64,000 nt of DNA. Origin: Allobosea sp. BK604 (lineage in GTDB: Bacteria > Pseudomonadota > Alphaproteobacteria > Rhizobiales > Beijerinckiaceae). The position numbers and the translations under genes are program-made. The number at the start of each line of letters is the position of its first letter. The first letter of the stretch is position 1. The notes under the pieces are model-generated. The model saw nothing but the letters and a program-made list of their open reading frames with translations, had not been told where the DNA came from and made no database searches. Where the stretch lies: positions 124,001 through 188,000 of the forward strand of contig NZ_SLZF01000008.1 of assembly GCF_004341515.1 (NCBI RefSeq), in the 5' to 3' direction. Of the stretch, positions 44,044 through 52,345 are shown piece by piece.

Positions 44044-45105
44044 ATGCTCCGTTCCCTCACCATCCTCGCCACTCTCGCTCTGGCAAGCACCGCCGTGGCG
44101 GCCCCGCAGCATGGCGAAAGCGCTGTCGTCACGGCGGCGCTGCCGCGCGCCCAGGCGAAGGCCCAACCGGCGCCCGCGCCCGTCATCCACAGGCTGCGGC
44201 TCAAGCCGGAGCTGACCCTGTCGCGCGATCTCGTCACCTTCGGCGATCTGATCGACGGTCTCTCGGTCCAGGATGCGGCCGTGCCGGCCTTCCGGGCGCC
44301 GGCGCTCGGCGAGACCGGGACGATCCAGGTCAGCCGCATCCTCGAAGGCGCCCGGGCAGGCGGGTTGATCCGCGAGACGGGCGAGATCGAGAATCCGGGC
44401 CTGGCGCAGGTCGTGGTCACGCGCGCAGCGCGGCGCCTCACCGCCTCCGATATCGAGGCGGCAGTCAAGACCGGCCTCAGCGAACGCTACGGCATCGACA
44501 GCCGCGCCTTCGCGCTCGCGGTCGATGGCGGGGCGCCCTCGGTCGCGGTCGAGCCGGAACTCACCGGTGAGATGAGCGTGGTCGAGCTCAGCTATGACGA
44601 TCGCTCGCGCCGCCTTCAGGCCAAGCTGAGCGTACCCGGCAGCGCCGCCACGCGGCTGAAGCCGGTGCGGATCTCCGGCCAGCTCGTCGAGACGGTCGAG
44701 GTCGTGGTGCCGCGCCGCGCCATCACCCGCGGCGAGACGCTGAACGCCGCCGATGTCGCGATCGAGCGCCGCCCGCGCGACGCCCAGACCGGCGACCTGC
44801 TCAGCGATGCCAAGGCCGCCATCGACAAGGTGGCGAAGCGGGCACTGATCGCCGGCATGCCGCTGCGCGGCGGCGACGTCCAGCGCGAGGAGATCGTCGG
44901 GCGCGGCGACCTCGTCACCATCGTCTACGAGGCGCCGGGCCTGCTCATCACCATGCGCGGCAAGTCTAGCGAGGCCGGTGCGATGGGCGACGTCATCTCT
45001 GTCACCAACCCCCAATCCAAGCGCATGCTGCAGGGCACGGTCAGCGGCCCAGGCCGCGTCTCGGTCAAGGCCGCGAGCGGCGGCCGCGTCGCCAGCGCGC
45101 GATAG
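44044..45105 (+). CDS. flgA: Flagellar P-ring assembly protein FlgA
   Basis: A 353-residue exported chaperone. The signal peptide ends at TAVAA (about 20). The C-terminal SAF/FlgA domain shows VVVPRRAITRGETL, DVAIERR, LIAGMPLRGGDVQ and ISVTNPQSKRMLQGTV. At 353 residues it is longer than enteric FlgA (~220), through an extra N-terminal domain as in other alphaproteobacteria. ATG 44044 is preferred over TTG 44035; GAGG lies upstream. FlgA aids P-ring (FlgI) assembly, but flgI is not in this window. Confidence 0.92.
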   Translation: MLRSLTILATLALASTAVAAPQHGESAVVTAALPRAQAKAQPAPAPVIHRLRLKPELTLSRDLVTFGDLIDGLSVQDAAVPAFRAPALGETGTIQVSRILEGARAGGLIRETGEIENPGLAQVVVTRAARRLTASDIEAAVKTGLSERYGIDSRAFALAVDGGAPSVAVEPELTGEMSVVELSYDDRSRRLQAKLSVPGSAATRLKPVRISGQLVETVEVVVPRRAITRGETLNAADVAIERRPRDAQTGDLLSDAKAAIDKVAKRALIAGMPLRGGDVQREEIVGRGDLVTIVYEAPGLLITMRGKSSEAGAMGDVISVTNPQSKRMLQGTVSGPGRVSVKAASGGRVASAR

Positions 45106-45128
45106 TTCAAGCCATGCGGAGCCCCCAC

Positions 45129-45881
45129 ATGACATCCCACACATTCCTGAGGCTCTCGGGTGCCGTTGCGCTCGGCCTCTCGCTCGGCGCCTGCGGCATT
45201 CCCGACAGGCTCGCCAATGTCGGCCAGGCGCCGGCGCTCTCGCCGATCGAGGATCCGACGGCGACCAAGGGCTACAAGCCGGTTCAGATGCCGATGCCGG
45301 CGATCGAGCACGCCTCCTATGCGCCGAATTCGCTCTGGCGCACGGGCTCGCGCTCCTTCTTCAAGGACCAGCGCGCCCGCATGGTCGGCGATCTCGTGAC
45401 CGTGAAGGTCAAGGTCACCGACCGGGCCCAGCTCGACAACACGACCAAGCGCAGCCGCAAGAACGGCGAGGATTTCGGCGCCGAGAACACGTTCGGCTTC
45501 GAGAACAAGCTCAACAACATCCTGCCCAACGGCGCCAAGGCCGATTCCCTGCTGAAGCTCGATTCGGAAGGATCGAGCGAGGGCTCCGGCTCGGTGCGCC
45601 GGGCCGAGCAGCTCGCCACCAATGTCGCGGCCGTGGTCACCCAGACCCTGCCGAACGGCAATCTCGTGATCGAGGGCAAGCAGGAGATCCGCGTCAATTT
45701 CGAGGTGCGCGAACTGATCGTCGCCGGCGTGATCCGGCCGGAGGATATCGAATCCGACAACACGATCGATTCGGCCAAGATCGCCCAGGCCCGCATCGCC
45801 TATGGCGGCCGCGGCCAGATCACCGATGTCCAGCAGCCCCGCTACGGCCAGCAGGTGATGGATATCCTCTTGCCCTTCTGA
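45129..45881 (+). CDS. flgH: Flagellar L-ring lipoprotein FlgH
   Basis: A 250-residue outer-membrane lipoprotein with lipobox LGAC (Cys about 22). The core motifs are SLWRTGSRSFFKDQRA, VGDLVTVKV, LPNGNLVIEGKQEIRVN (in part) and the C-terminal GGRGQITDVQQPRYGQQVMD region (in part). ATG 45129 with GGAG seven bases upstream is preferred; ATG 45114 is an alternative. Last gene of the operon, followed by a strong terminator. Confidence 0.95.
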   Translation: MTSHTFLRLSGAVALGLSLGACGIPDRLANVGQAPALSPIEDPTATKGYKPVQMPMPAIEHASYAPNSLWRTGSRSFFKDQRARMVGDLVTVKVKVTDRAQLDNTTKRSRKNGEDFGAENTFGFENKLNNILPNGAKADSLLKLDSEGSSEGSGSVRRAEQLATNVAAVVTQTLPNGNLVIEGKQEIRVNFEVRELIVAGVIRPEDIESDNTIDSAKIAQARIAYGGRGQITDVQQPRYGQQVMDILLPF

Positions 45882-46055
45882 CCGACCGTTTGCGAGTTCT
45901 CTCAGAACGGTCTCTAGCGAAAATATCCGGAAACCCGGCAGTCCGCGGAACGCTCCCCCTCGTTTCCGCGCCTGCCGGCGGGCGGTCTCCTCCCGAGCCG
46001 CCCTTCCTCCCGGCTGCCAGCGACGCTCCCCAAGCTTTCAAAGCTGGCGGCCACG

Positions 46056-46085
46056 AAGCCCCGCGCCTCCCGCGCGGGGCTTTTC
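46056..46085 (+). terminator. Rho-independent terminator after flgH
   Basis: Stem AAGCCCCGCG / CGCGGGGCTT with a short C/T-rich loop, followed by TTTTC. It lies 175 bases after flgH, so the transcript has a long 3' region or another weak end earlier. Confidence 0.75.
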
Positions 46086-46094
46086 GCAGCAACG

Positions 46095-46122
46095 AAAAAG
46101 GCCTCGCGCGTGGCGGAGGCCT
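46095..46122 (-). terminator. Rho-independent terminator after dksA
   Basis: Read on the minus strand, AGGCCTC and GAGGCCT pair around a ~10-base loop, followed by TTTTT. It lies about 32 bases after the dksA stop. Confidence 0.75.
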
Positions 46123-46153
46123 CGATCGGTAAGCTTAGGCAGGGCGCGGCGTC

Positions 46154-46576
46154 TCAATCGTCCCGGAAGACCCGCTCGTTGCGCTCGTGGCGTTCCTGGG
46201 CCTCGAGCGAGAGCGTCGCGATCGGGCGGGCTTCCAGGCGCTTCAGCGAGATCGGCTCGCCGGTCTCCTCGCAATAGCCGTAGGAGCCGTCGTCGATGCG
46301 GGCGATCGCCGCCTCGATCTTGGCGATCAGCTTGCGCTGCCGGTCGCGGGCCCGCAGCTCGATGGCGCGGTCGGTTTCGGATGAGGCGCGGTCAGCGATA
46401 TCGGGATGGTTCTCGCTTTCGCTCTGCAGCGTCACGAGCGTCTCCTTGGCCTCCTTCAGGATCTCGTCCTTCCAGGCCAGGAGCTTGCCGCGGAAATACT
46501 CGCGCTGCCGCTCGTTCATAAACGGTTCCGAGTCGGAAGGCCGGTAATCCGCGTCCAGGATAATCTGTTTCGACAT
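46154..46576 (-). CDS. dksA: RNA polymerase-binding regulator DksA
   Basis: A 140-residue regulator acting with ppGpp in the RNA polymerase secondary channel. The coiled-coil tip acidic motif (HPDIADRASSETDRAIEL) and the C-terminal LKRLEARP signature are present. The zinc finger is degenerate: of the four cysteines only Cys102 (YGYCEETGEP) remains, with Thr105, Ser123 and Ala126 at the other positions. This CxxT form occurs in other alphaproteobacterial DksA proteins. It lies 188 bases downstream of the SGNH gene, with its own terminator. Confidence 0.93.
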   Translation of the reverse strand: MSKQIILDADYRPSDSEPFMNERQREYFRGKLLAWKDEILKEAKETLVTLQSESENHPDIADRASSETDRAIELRARDRQRKLIAKIEAAIARIDDGSYGYCEETGEPISLKRLEARPIATLSLEAQERHERNERVFRDD

Positions 46577-46764
46577 GAGGCGCGCTCTCTGAGTGTCTGT
46601 TCCCCGGCGTGCCTACCGACTCTGCCTTAGTCGGGCCGCCGATTTGGCGCCCTTATAGCGATGGAGCTCGACCGTAACAATCGCGTTCGACACGGTTTCG
46701 CCGCTGCCCGCGAAACCTCTGTCATAAAAGCGAAATTTAGGATTAGACCGAACGGCGCTTCCGG

Positions 46765-47808
46765 TCAGCGCAGGCGCGCGAGCGCGGCCGCAATCTCGCT
46801 TTCGACCAGCCGCGCGACATTCTGGCGGTAATGCGTCTGGTCGAAGAAGTTCGCCGGATCGCGCGTGAGCGGCGAGTCGAGCCTCATATCGACGAGTGTC
46901 GTCAGCGGCCGTTTCTCGGCAAGCTCCCTGAAAGCGGCGTGGCAGGCGGCGTCGGCGGCAGGCTCGGCACTGCCTTGCGCCGGGAGGGCGCTGCGATAGA
47001 CCGGCGGGCGCACCAGCACCAATGGCAGCCCGGCCGGAGCCGCCTCGAGCAGGGCCGCCAGCTGGGTTGCGGCGGGGAAGGGGCCGGTCGCGTTGGCGCC
47101 GCTGGTATCGAAATGTTTCCCGAGCCGCTGGCGGCCCGATTCTTCGAGCGCGCCCTGGATCTCGTAACCCTCGGTATAGTCCCAGTAGCCATCGGGCCGG
47201 GCCCGCTTCGGCGCGGTCACGAGCAGATAACGCAGCCGGTGCGTCATCTCCTCGAAGACATCGTAGCGCAGCAGGCCGAGGAGGTATTCGCCCGTGCTGC
47301 GGCTGAAGAGCCAGAACGGAAAGGGCCTGTCATTGGGCAGGGCCGGATCGGCGGTGCACCAGTAGCTGTCGATGCCGATCACCAGCGCCTTCGCCGGCGT
47401 CTGCCGGTGACGCAGGAACCAGTCGATGAGCGCCAGCGTCTCCTTCGGGCCGCTTGCCGGGGCGATCAACGAGACGAAGGCGAGGCCGGTCTTGGCCTTG
47501 AGTTCGTCGGGCGAGGCGAGCTGGATATGCGAATTGCCGAAGATGGCGGCGTTGAAGGCCGGGTCCCGGCCGCGGCTGGCGGCAGCGGTGCGCGGTCCCT
47601 GCGGGCGCACGCCTTCCTTCAGCCGCAGCGGCGAACGGCCGCTGTCATAGGGATCGAGCAGGAAAACGGTGAGCAGGAACAGGGCGAGCAGGCTCGCCAC
47701 GGTCGCGACGAACACCCATAGGAAGCCCACGGCGCGGCGCGCGGCCCCGGCATCCAGGACCGGGCGAAGCTGTCCCGCCGGTTCAGAACTGGAAGTAAAT
47801 GAACTCAT
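46765..47808 (-). CDS. SGNH/AlgX-like membrane-anchored protein, MBOAT partner
   Basis: A 347-residue protein with one N-terminal transmembrane helix (about 26-50) and a periplasmic SGNH-like domain. The block I equivalent IFGNSHIQ carries the Ser, and the C-terminal FFDQTHYRQN carries the Asp/His pair. Proteins of this kind accompany AlgI-type MBOAT O-acyltransferases and complete acyl transfer to a surface polysaccharide. ATG 47808 overlaps the MBOAT gene by 26 bases (a different frame), and the open frame goes on to 47847. The target polymer is unknown. Confidence 0.78.
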   Translation of the reverse strand: MSSFTSSSEPAGQLRPVLDAGAARRAVGFLWVFVATVASLLALFLLTVFLLDPYDSGRSPLRLKEGVRPQGPRTAAASRGRDPAFNAAIFGNSHIQLASPDELKAKTGLAFVSLIAPASGPKETLALIDWFLRHRQTPAKALVIGIDSYWCTADPALPNDRPFPFWLFSRSTGEYLLGLLRYDVFEEMTHRLRYLLVTAPKRARPDGYWDYTEGYEIQGALEESGRQRLGKHFDTSGANATGPFPAATQLAALLEAAPAGLPLVLVRPPVYRSALPAQGSAEPAADAACHAAFRELAEKRPLTTLVDMRLDSPLTRDPANFFDQTHYRQNVARLVESEIAAALARLR

Positions 47809-49156
47809 AATTGGCGTCGTCACCGATCTTGAAGAGAACGAGGACAAAGAGGATTGCGGTCAGCACGGCGATCCAGCGCGCCGGCGGCAGCTTGTGCACC
47901 AGCGCCCAGGAGGTCGGGCCGAGGATTGCGAAGGCGGCGGCCGGCAGCAGCGCGCGCCATTTGAAGCCGATGCCGTGCGGCGCGAAGCCGAACATCGCCT
48001 TGTAGATGACGAGCGCCGCCTCGAAGCTGGTGGCGCGGAACAGCACCCAGCAGAGCATCACGAAGATGAAGGTCAGGAGCCAGCCGAGCGGGGCGGGCAT
48101 CGGCAAATTGGCGCGCCGCCAGAACAGCGCGACGATCAGCGCGATGCCATGGGCAGCGCCCCAGGCGATGAAGGTCAGGCCCGCGCCGTGCCAGAGGCCG
48201 CCGAGCGCCATCGTGGCGAAGAGCGCCCAGACCTGCAGCGGCAGGCCGTTCCGCGAGCCGCCGAGCGGGATGTAGAGATAGTCGCGCAGGAAGCGCGACA
48301 GCGTCATATGCCAGCGGCGCCAGAAATCCTGGATGCTGGTGCTGCGATAGGGCGCATCGAAATTCTGCGGCAGCACGATGCCGAAGAGCAGGGCGAGGCC
48401 CAACGCCATGTCGGTATAGCCGGAGAAGTCGAAATAGATCTGGAAGGTGAATGCGAGCACACCCTGCCAGGCTTCCGCCATCGAGACCGCTTGCCCGGCG
48501 GCCGCGGCGGCGAAGACCGGGTTGGCATATTCCGCCAGCGGGTCGCCGAGCATCACCTTCTTGGCCAGGCCGAAGGTGAGCAGCATCAGCCCGCGGGCGA
48601 CACGCTCGGCCGAATCAGCCCGGAGATAGGGCCGCTCTTCGAACTGGTGCATGATCTCGCGCCAGCGCACCAGCGGCCCCGCCAGCACCTGCGGGAAGAA
48701 GGCGATGTAGAGCGCGTAGCGCACCAGGTCGTAGCGCGGCGCTTCGCCGCGGCGCAGATCAGTCAGGTACATCACATGGTGGAAGGTGAAGAAGGAGATG
48801 CCGAGCGGCAGCGCCAGGTCGAGCTTTGGCGCCGGCAATCCCGGAATCATCCCAGCAAGATCGGCGAAGAAGTTGAAGTACTTGAACAGCGCCAGCACGG
48901 CGAGGTTGAGCACGATCGCCAGCGTGATCAGCCCGGCGCGCTTGGTCTTCAGGAAAGCTTCGGCGATCAGCCAGTTGATCAGGATCGAGAAGGCGAGCAG
49001 CGGAATGAAGCGCCAGTCCCAATAGCCGTAGAAGGCGAAGGAGAGGCCCGCCAGCAGCGGCAGCCGCCAGCCCGGCTGGAAACGCTCGACCAGCCAATGC
49101 AGGGCGAGCGCGAGCGGCAGGAAGCCGAGCAGGAAAACGAAGGAGTTAAACAGCAT
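47783..49156 (-). CDS. AlgI-type MBOAT O-acyltransferase
   Basis: A 457-residue polytopic membrane protein with about 11-12 helices. MBOAT landmarks: YYWDWRF-like FYGYWDWRF, LGISFFTFHHVMYL, FFPQVLAGP, IYFDFSGYTDMALG, SIQDFWRRWHMTLSRFLRDY (in part) and the catalytic His in GGLWHGAG. It matches AlgI/DltB-like acyltransferases that move acyl groups across the membrane to polysaccharides. It is first of a two-gene unit with the SGNH protein. Confidence 0.92.
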   Translation of the reverse strand: MLFNSFVFLLGFLPLALALHWLVERFQPGWRLPLLAGLSFAFYGYWDWRFIPLLAFSILINWLIAEAFLKTKRAGLITLAIVLNLAVLALFKYFNFFADLAGMIPGLPAPKLDLALPLGISFFTFHHVMYLTDLRRGEAPRYDLVRYALYIAFFPQVLAGPLVRWREIMHQFEERPYLRADSAERVARGLMLLTFGLAKKVMLGDPLAEYANPVFAAAAAGQAVSMAEAWQGVLAFTFQIYFDFSGYTDMALGLALLFGIVLPQNFDAPYRSTSIQDFWRRWHMTLSRFLRDYLYIPLGGSRNGLPLQVWALFATMALGGLWHGAGLTFIAWGAAHGIALIVALFWRRANLPMPAPLGWLLTFIFVMLCWVLFRATSFEAALVIYKAMFGFAPHGIGFKWRALLPAAAFAILGPTSWALVHKLPPARWIAVLTAILFVLVLFKIGDDANYEFIYFQF

Positions 49157-49311
49157 CTGGCGGGGGTGGGGCCTTTAGGTCGAGCGCCGCCTTAGACGAT
49201 TATGACGCGGGTGTCATGCCGGAAGCGTTGCAATGTAGCCATCTCGTTGGCGACGGCGATCTGTCCGCGCCGCCCTCGCGCTGATGTGTTGCTGGCAATG
49301 GCGCTGTGGCA

Positions 49312-49338
49312 ATAGTGACTTGCAAAAAGATAGTGACT
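49312..49338 (+). promoter_or_regulatory. Direct repeats upstream of hxlR-type gene
   Basis: Two identical ATAGTGACT nonamers start 18 bases apart (49312 and 49330). The second ends 19 bases before the regulator's ATG. The spacing places them near the same face of the helix. This is a candidate autoregulatory operator. Confidence 0.5.
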
Positions 49339-49357
49339 GTCTTAGCTCAGCCGCGTC

Positions 49358-49870
49358 ATGCAGCCGGTGCTCGCCCCTCTCGCCGAATGCCCCTGCGCCC
49401 GCACGGTCGAATCCGTCGGCGAATGGTGGAGCATCCTGATCCTGCGGGATGCTCTCCAGGGCATTACGCGTTTCGACGAATTCCAGCGCAGCCTCGGCAT
49501 CGCGCCGAACATGCTGGCGCGGCGGCTGAGGCACCTGACCGAGAGCGGGATGTTCGAGCGCCGGCTCTACCAGCAGCGGCCGCCGCGGCACGAATACGTG
49601 CTGACGGCGAAGGGCAGGGATTTCTTTCCGGTCGTTGCGGCGCTGGTCACGTTCGGCAACCGGTATCTGGCGCCCGAGGGCGAGGCCTTGTTGCTGGCTG
49701 AACGCGGCACGGCGCGGCCTGTCGTGCCCGTTCTGGTCGATGTCACCACATCGCGCCCCGTCACGGCCGCGAGCGTTACCGCCATAGCGGGCCCGCGCGC
49801 GAGCGCGGGCATGCACCATCGTCTGGCAACGCTCGCGACGCGGGCGGCTGCCTCATCTCCGAACGAGTAG
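49358..49870 (+). CDS. HxlR family transcriptional regulator
   Basis: A 170-residue winged-helix regulator. The N-terminal CPCARTVESVGEWWSILILRDAL (in part) has a Cys-x-Cys pair before the HxlR helix. FDEFQRSLGIAPNMLARRL is the recognition region, and YVLTAKGRDFFPVV is the wing and dimer helix. The core is ~110 residues; a ~55-residue variable C-terminal tail follows. Some HxlR proteins sense quinones or electrophiles through a Cys near this position. The KAS II gene begins 8 bases after its stop, so both are one operon. Confidence 0.9.
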   Translation: MQPVLAPLAECPCARTVESVGEWWSILILRDALQGITRFDEFQRSLGIAPNMLARRLRHLTESGMFERRLYQQRPPRHEYVLTAKGRDFFPVVAALVTFGNRYLAPEGEALLLAERGTARPVVPVLVDVTTSRPVTAASVTAIAGPRASAGMHHRLATLATRAAASSPNE

Positions 49871-49878
49871 GAATCCAG

Positions 49879-51144
49879 ATGCGCCGTATCGTCGTCACCG
49901 GAATGGGCGTGGTCTCGCCGCTTGGCTGTGGGGCGGAACTCGCGTGGCAGCGCCTGCTCGCCGGCCGTTCCGGCTTGCGCCGAATGCCCGATTCGATTGT
50001 CGAGACCTTGCTGGCCAAGGTCGCCGGCGTGGTGCCGACGAAGGATGAGGACGGCGAGGGGGGCTTCGATCCCGATATCGCGATTGCGCCGAAGGATCAG
50101 CGCAAGATGGATCGCTTTATCCAGTTCGCGCTGGTCGCGGCCAAGGAGGCGCTGGCGCAGGCGGGCTGGCACCCACAGGGCGAGATCGAGCAGGAACGTA
50201 CGGCGACGGTGATCGCATCGGGCATCGGTGGCTTCCCGGCCATTGCCGAGGCGGTGCGGACCACCGATTCGCGCGGCGTGCGGCGGCTTTCGCCCTTCAC
50301 CATTCCGTCCTTCCTGGTCAATCTCGCGGCCGGCCACGTCTCGATTGATCATGGCTTCAAGGGGCCTATCGGCGCGCCGGTGACGGCCTGCGCCGCCGGC
50401 GTCCAGGCCATTGGCGACGCGGCGCGGATGATCAGGGCCGGCGAAGCCGATATCGCGCTTTGCGGCGGCACCGAGGCCTGCGTCGATCTCGTCGCGCTCG
50501 GCGGCTTCGCGGCGGCGCGCGCGCTTTCGACCGGGTTCAACGACGAGCCGGAAAAGGCCTCGCGCCCCTTCGACCGCGACCGAGACGGCTTCGTCATGGG
50601 CGAGGGCGCGGGGCTGCTGGTGATTGAGGCGCTGGAACATGCCGAGGCGCGCGGCGCGACGATCCTGGCCGAGCTCACCGGCTACGGAACCTCGGCCGAT
50701 GCCTATCACATCACCTCAGGGCCCGAGGATGGCTCGGGCGCGCGCCGGGCAATGGAGGCGGCACTGAAGCAGGCCGGGTTGAAGCCGGGCGATATCCGCC
50801 ATCTCAATGCGCATTCGACCTCGACGCCGGTGGGCGATCGCGGCGAACTGGCCGCGGTGAAGGCGGTGTTCGGCAGCGAGGGCAGCATCGCGATCAGCGC
50901 AACGAAATCGGCCACCGGCCATTTGCTCGGTGCTGCCGGCGGACTGGAGGCGATCTTCACGATCCTGGCGCTGCGCGACCAGATCGCGCCGCCGACGCTC
51001 AACCTGGAGAATCCCGACGAGGACGCGGCCGGGCTCGACCTCGTGGCAAAGAAGTCGAGGCCGCTCGCGATGGAGCATGCCATCTCGAACGGATTTGGCT
51101 TTGGTGGCGTGAATGCGAGCGTGGTGTTCAGGCGCTGGGCCTGA
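49879..51144 (+). CDS. 3-oxoacyl-ACP synthase II (FabF type)
   Basis: A 421-residue condensing enzyme. The catalytic triad is complete: Cys171 (VTACAAG), His312 (NAHSTSTPVGD) and His348 (ATKSATGHLLGAAG). The GFGGVNAS C-terminal motif is present. His312 is followed by Ser where most FabF have Gly. AGGA lies 6 bases before ATG 49879. Fatty-acid chain elongation is the family reaction. Because it is cotranscribed with an HxlR regulator and not an acpP/fabG cluster, it may be a conditionally expressed paralogue. Confidence 0.92.
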   Translation: MRRIVVTGMGVVSPLGCGAELAWQRLLAGRSGLRRMPDSIVETLLAKVAGVVPTKDEDGEGGFDPDIAIAPKDQRKMDRFIQFALVAAKEALAQAGWHPQGEIEQERTATVIASGIGGFPAIAEAVRTTDSRGVRRLSPFTIPSFLVNLAAGHVSIDHGFKGPIGAPVTACAAGVQAIGDAARMIRAGEADIALCGGTEACVDLVALGGFAAARALSTGFNDEPEKASRPFDRDRDGFVMGEGAGLLVIEALEHAEARGATILAELTGYGTSADAYHITSGPEDGSGARRAMEAALKQAGLKPGDIRHLNAHSTSTPVGDRGELAAVKAVFGSEGSIAISATKSATGHLLGAAGGLEAIFTILALRDQIAPPTLNLENPDEDAAGLDLVAKKSRPLAMEHAISNGFGFGGVNASVVFRRWA

Positions 51145-51147
51145 CCC

Positions 51148-51252
51148 TAGAGTATTTCCGCGTTTCTTCGAATCGCGAAAATTCTCTATCTGATTGTTTT
51201 GGCGCATTATCTTCACGCGAACCGGTATCCACTTCGCTCGAAAATGCTCTAG
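51148..51252 (+). repeat. Dispersed palindromic-ended repeat, copy 3 (full)
   Basis: TAGAGTATTTCCGCG at the left and CGCTCGAAAATGCTCTAG at the right, with the same core as copies 1 and 2. It fills the 111-base gap between the convergent KAS II and oxidoreductase genes. Confidence 0.88.
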
Positions 51253-51255
51253 CCG

Positions 51256-52245
51256 TCAGAGCGTCAGCACGATCTTGCCGAACTGCTCGTTCGATTCGAG
51301 GTAGCGATGCGCCGCCACGATCTCCTCGAACGGGAAGGTCCGGGCGATGATCGGCTTCAGCGAGCCCTCGCCCAGCCCGTCCAGGATGAAACTCTTCGCA
51401 ACTGCGAGGCGCGCCGCGTCACCGGTTATCTCGTGAACGAGATAACCGCGTAGCGTCAGGCTCTTGCTCAGGACGTTGTACAGCGGAAACGGCGTCGCTT
51501 CGGGGCTGAGGCCGCCATATTCGATCAGGATGCCCCCCTGCGTCATCGCGCCGGTCAGCGGCAGGAAGGCCGGGCCACCGACCGCGTCGAGCACCACCCG
51601 GACGCCAGCCGGACCGGTGATCGCCCGCAAGGCCGCTTCGAGGTCGTCCTCAGCCGAGGCGACGACATGGGCCGCGCCAGCCTCCCTCAAGACCTGCGCC
51701 TTGCGCGAGCTCCGCGTCACGGCGATCGGGAACGCGCCGATCCGGTTGGCAATCTGGATCGCGGCGAGGCCGACGCTGCTCGACGCGGCGGTGATAGCGA
51801 CGAAATCGCCGCGCTGGATGCGGGCGATATCGATCAGCGCGCCATAGGCGGTGAGATATTGCATCCAGGTTGCCGCGGCCGCCTCCCAGCCAAGCGACGG
51901 CGGGTGTTTGACCGCCAGCTCCGCGGGGATGGTGATCAGCTCGCCATGCACTGGCCAGCGAACCATGGAGCGCGGCGGCACGAGGCTGACCGCATCGCCG
52001 GTAGAGAGGTCCTCGACGCCATCGCCGATGCTCTCGACGATGCCGGAAGCCTCGAGGCCGAGGCCCGAAGGAAAGCGGGCCTGCTCGATATAGCTGCCGG
52101 CACGCAGCAAGGCGTCGGCGCGATTGAGACCAAGCGCCTTGGCGTGGATCCGGATTTCGCGGGGGCCGGGCGGCGGAACCTCGATCTCCTCGATGCCGAG
52201 GACCTCGGGGCCGCCATGGCGATGGAAGCGGGCAGCGCGAGCCAT
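51256..52245 (-). CDS. Zinc-independent quinone oxidoreductase-type MDR enzyme
   Basis: A 329-residue medium-chain dehydrogenase/reductase. LGLNRADALLRAG and GLEASGIVESIG form the catalytic domain, and ITAASSSVGLAAIQIA is the NAD(P)H-binding region with a Ser/Ala-modified glycine loop. The zinc ligands of alcohol dehydrogenases are absent, so quinone or enone reduction is likely. ATG 52245 has GGAG eight bases upstream. It is divergent from a LysR regulator that probably controls it. Confidence 0.9.
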   Translation of the reverse strand: MARAARFHRHGGPEVLGIEEIEVPPPGPREIRIHAKALGLNRADALLRAGSYIEQARFPSGLGLEASGIVESIGDGVEDLSTGDAVSLVPPRSMVRWPVHGELITIPAELAVKHPPSLGWEAAAATWMQYLTAYGALIDIARIQRGDFVAITAASSSVGLAAIQIANRIGAFPIAVTRSSRKAQVLREAGAAHVVASAEDDLEAALRAITGPAGVRVVLDAVGGPAFLPLTGAMTQGGILIEYGGLSPEATPFPLYNVLSKSLTLRGYLVHEITGDAARLAVAKSFILDGLGEGSLKPIIARTFPFEEIVAAHRYLESNEQFGKIVLTL

Positions 52246-52345
52246 AAGCCAAACTCCAAATCAGTGATCATGAATGAGCTTTGGCAGTGGCGTAATTGGC
52301 GATAAATCAGGCTCTCGGCTCGATAGTCGGAACAAATGGTATCGA

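Noticed and set aside
52255..52285. CCAAA...TTTGG inverted repeat between LysR and oxidoreductase genes
   Set aside because: Arms of 5 bases around a 19-base spacer are too weak to claim as the LysR site.
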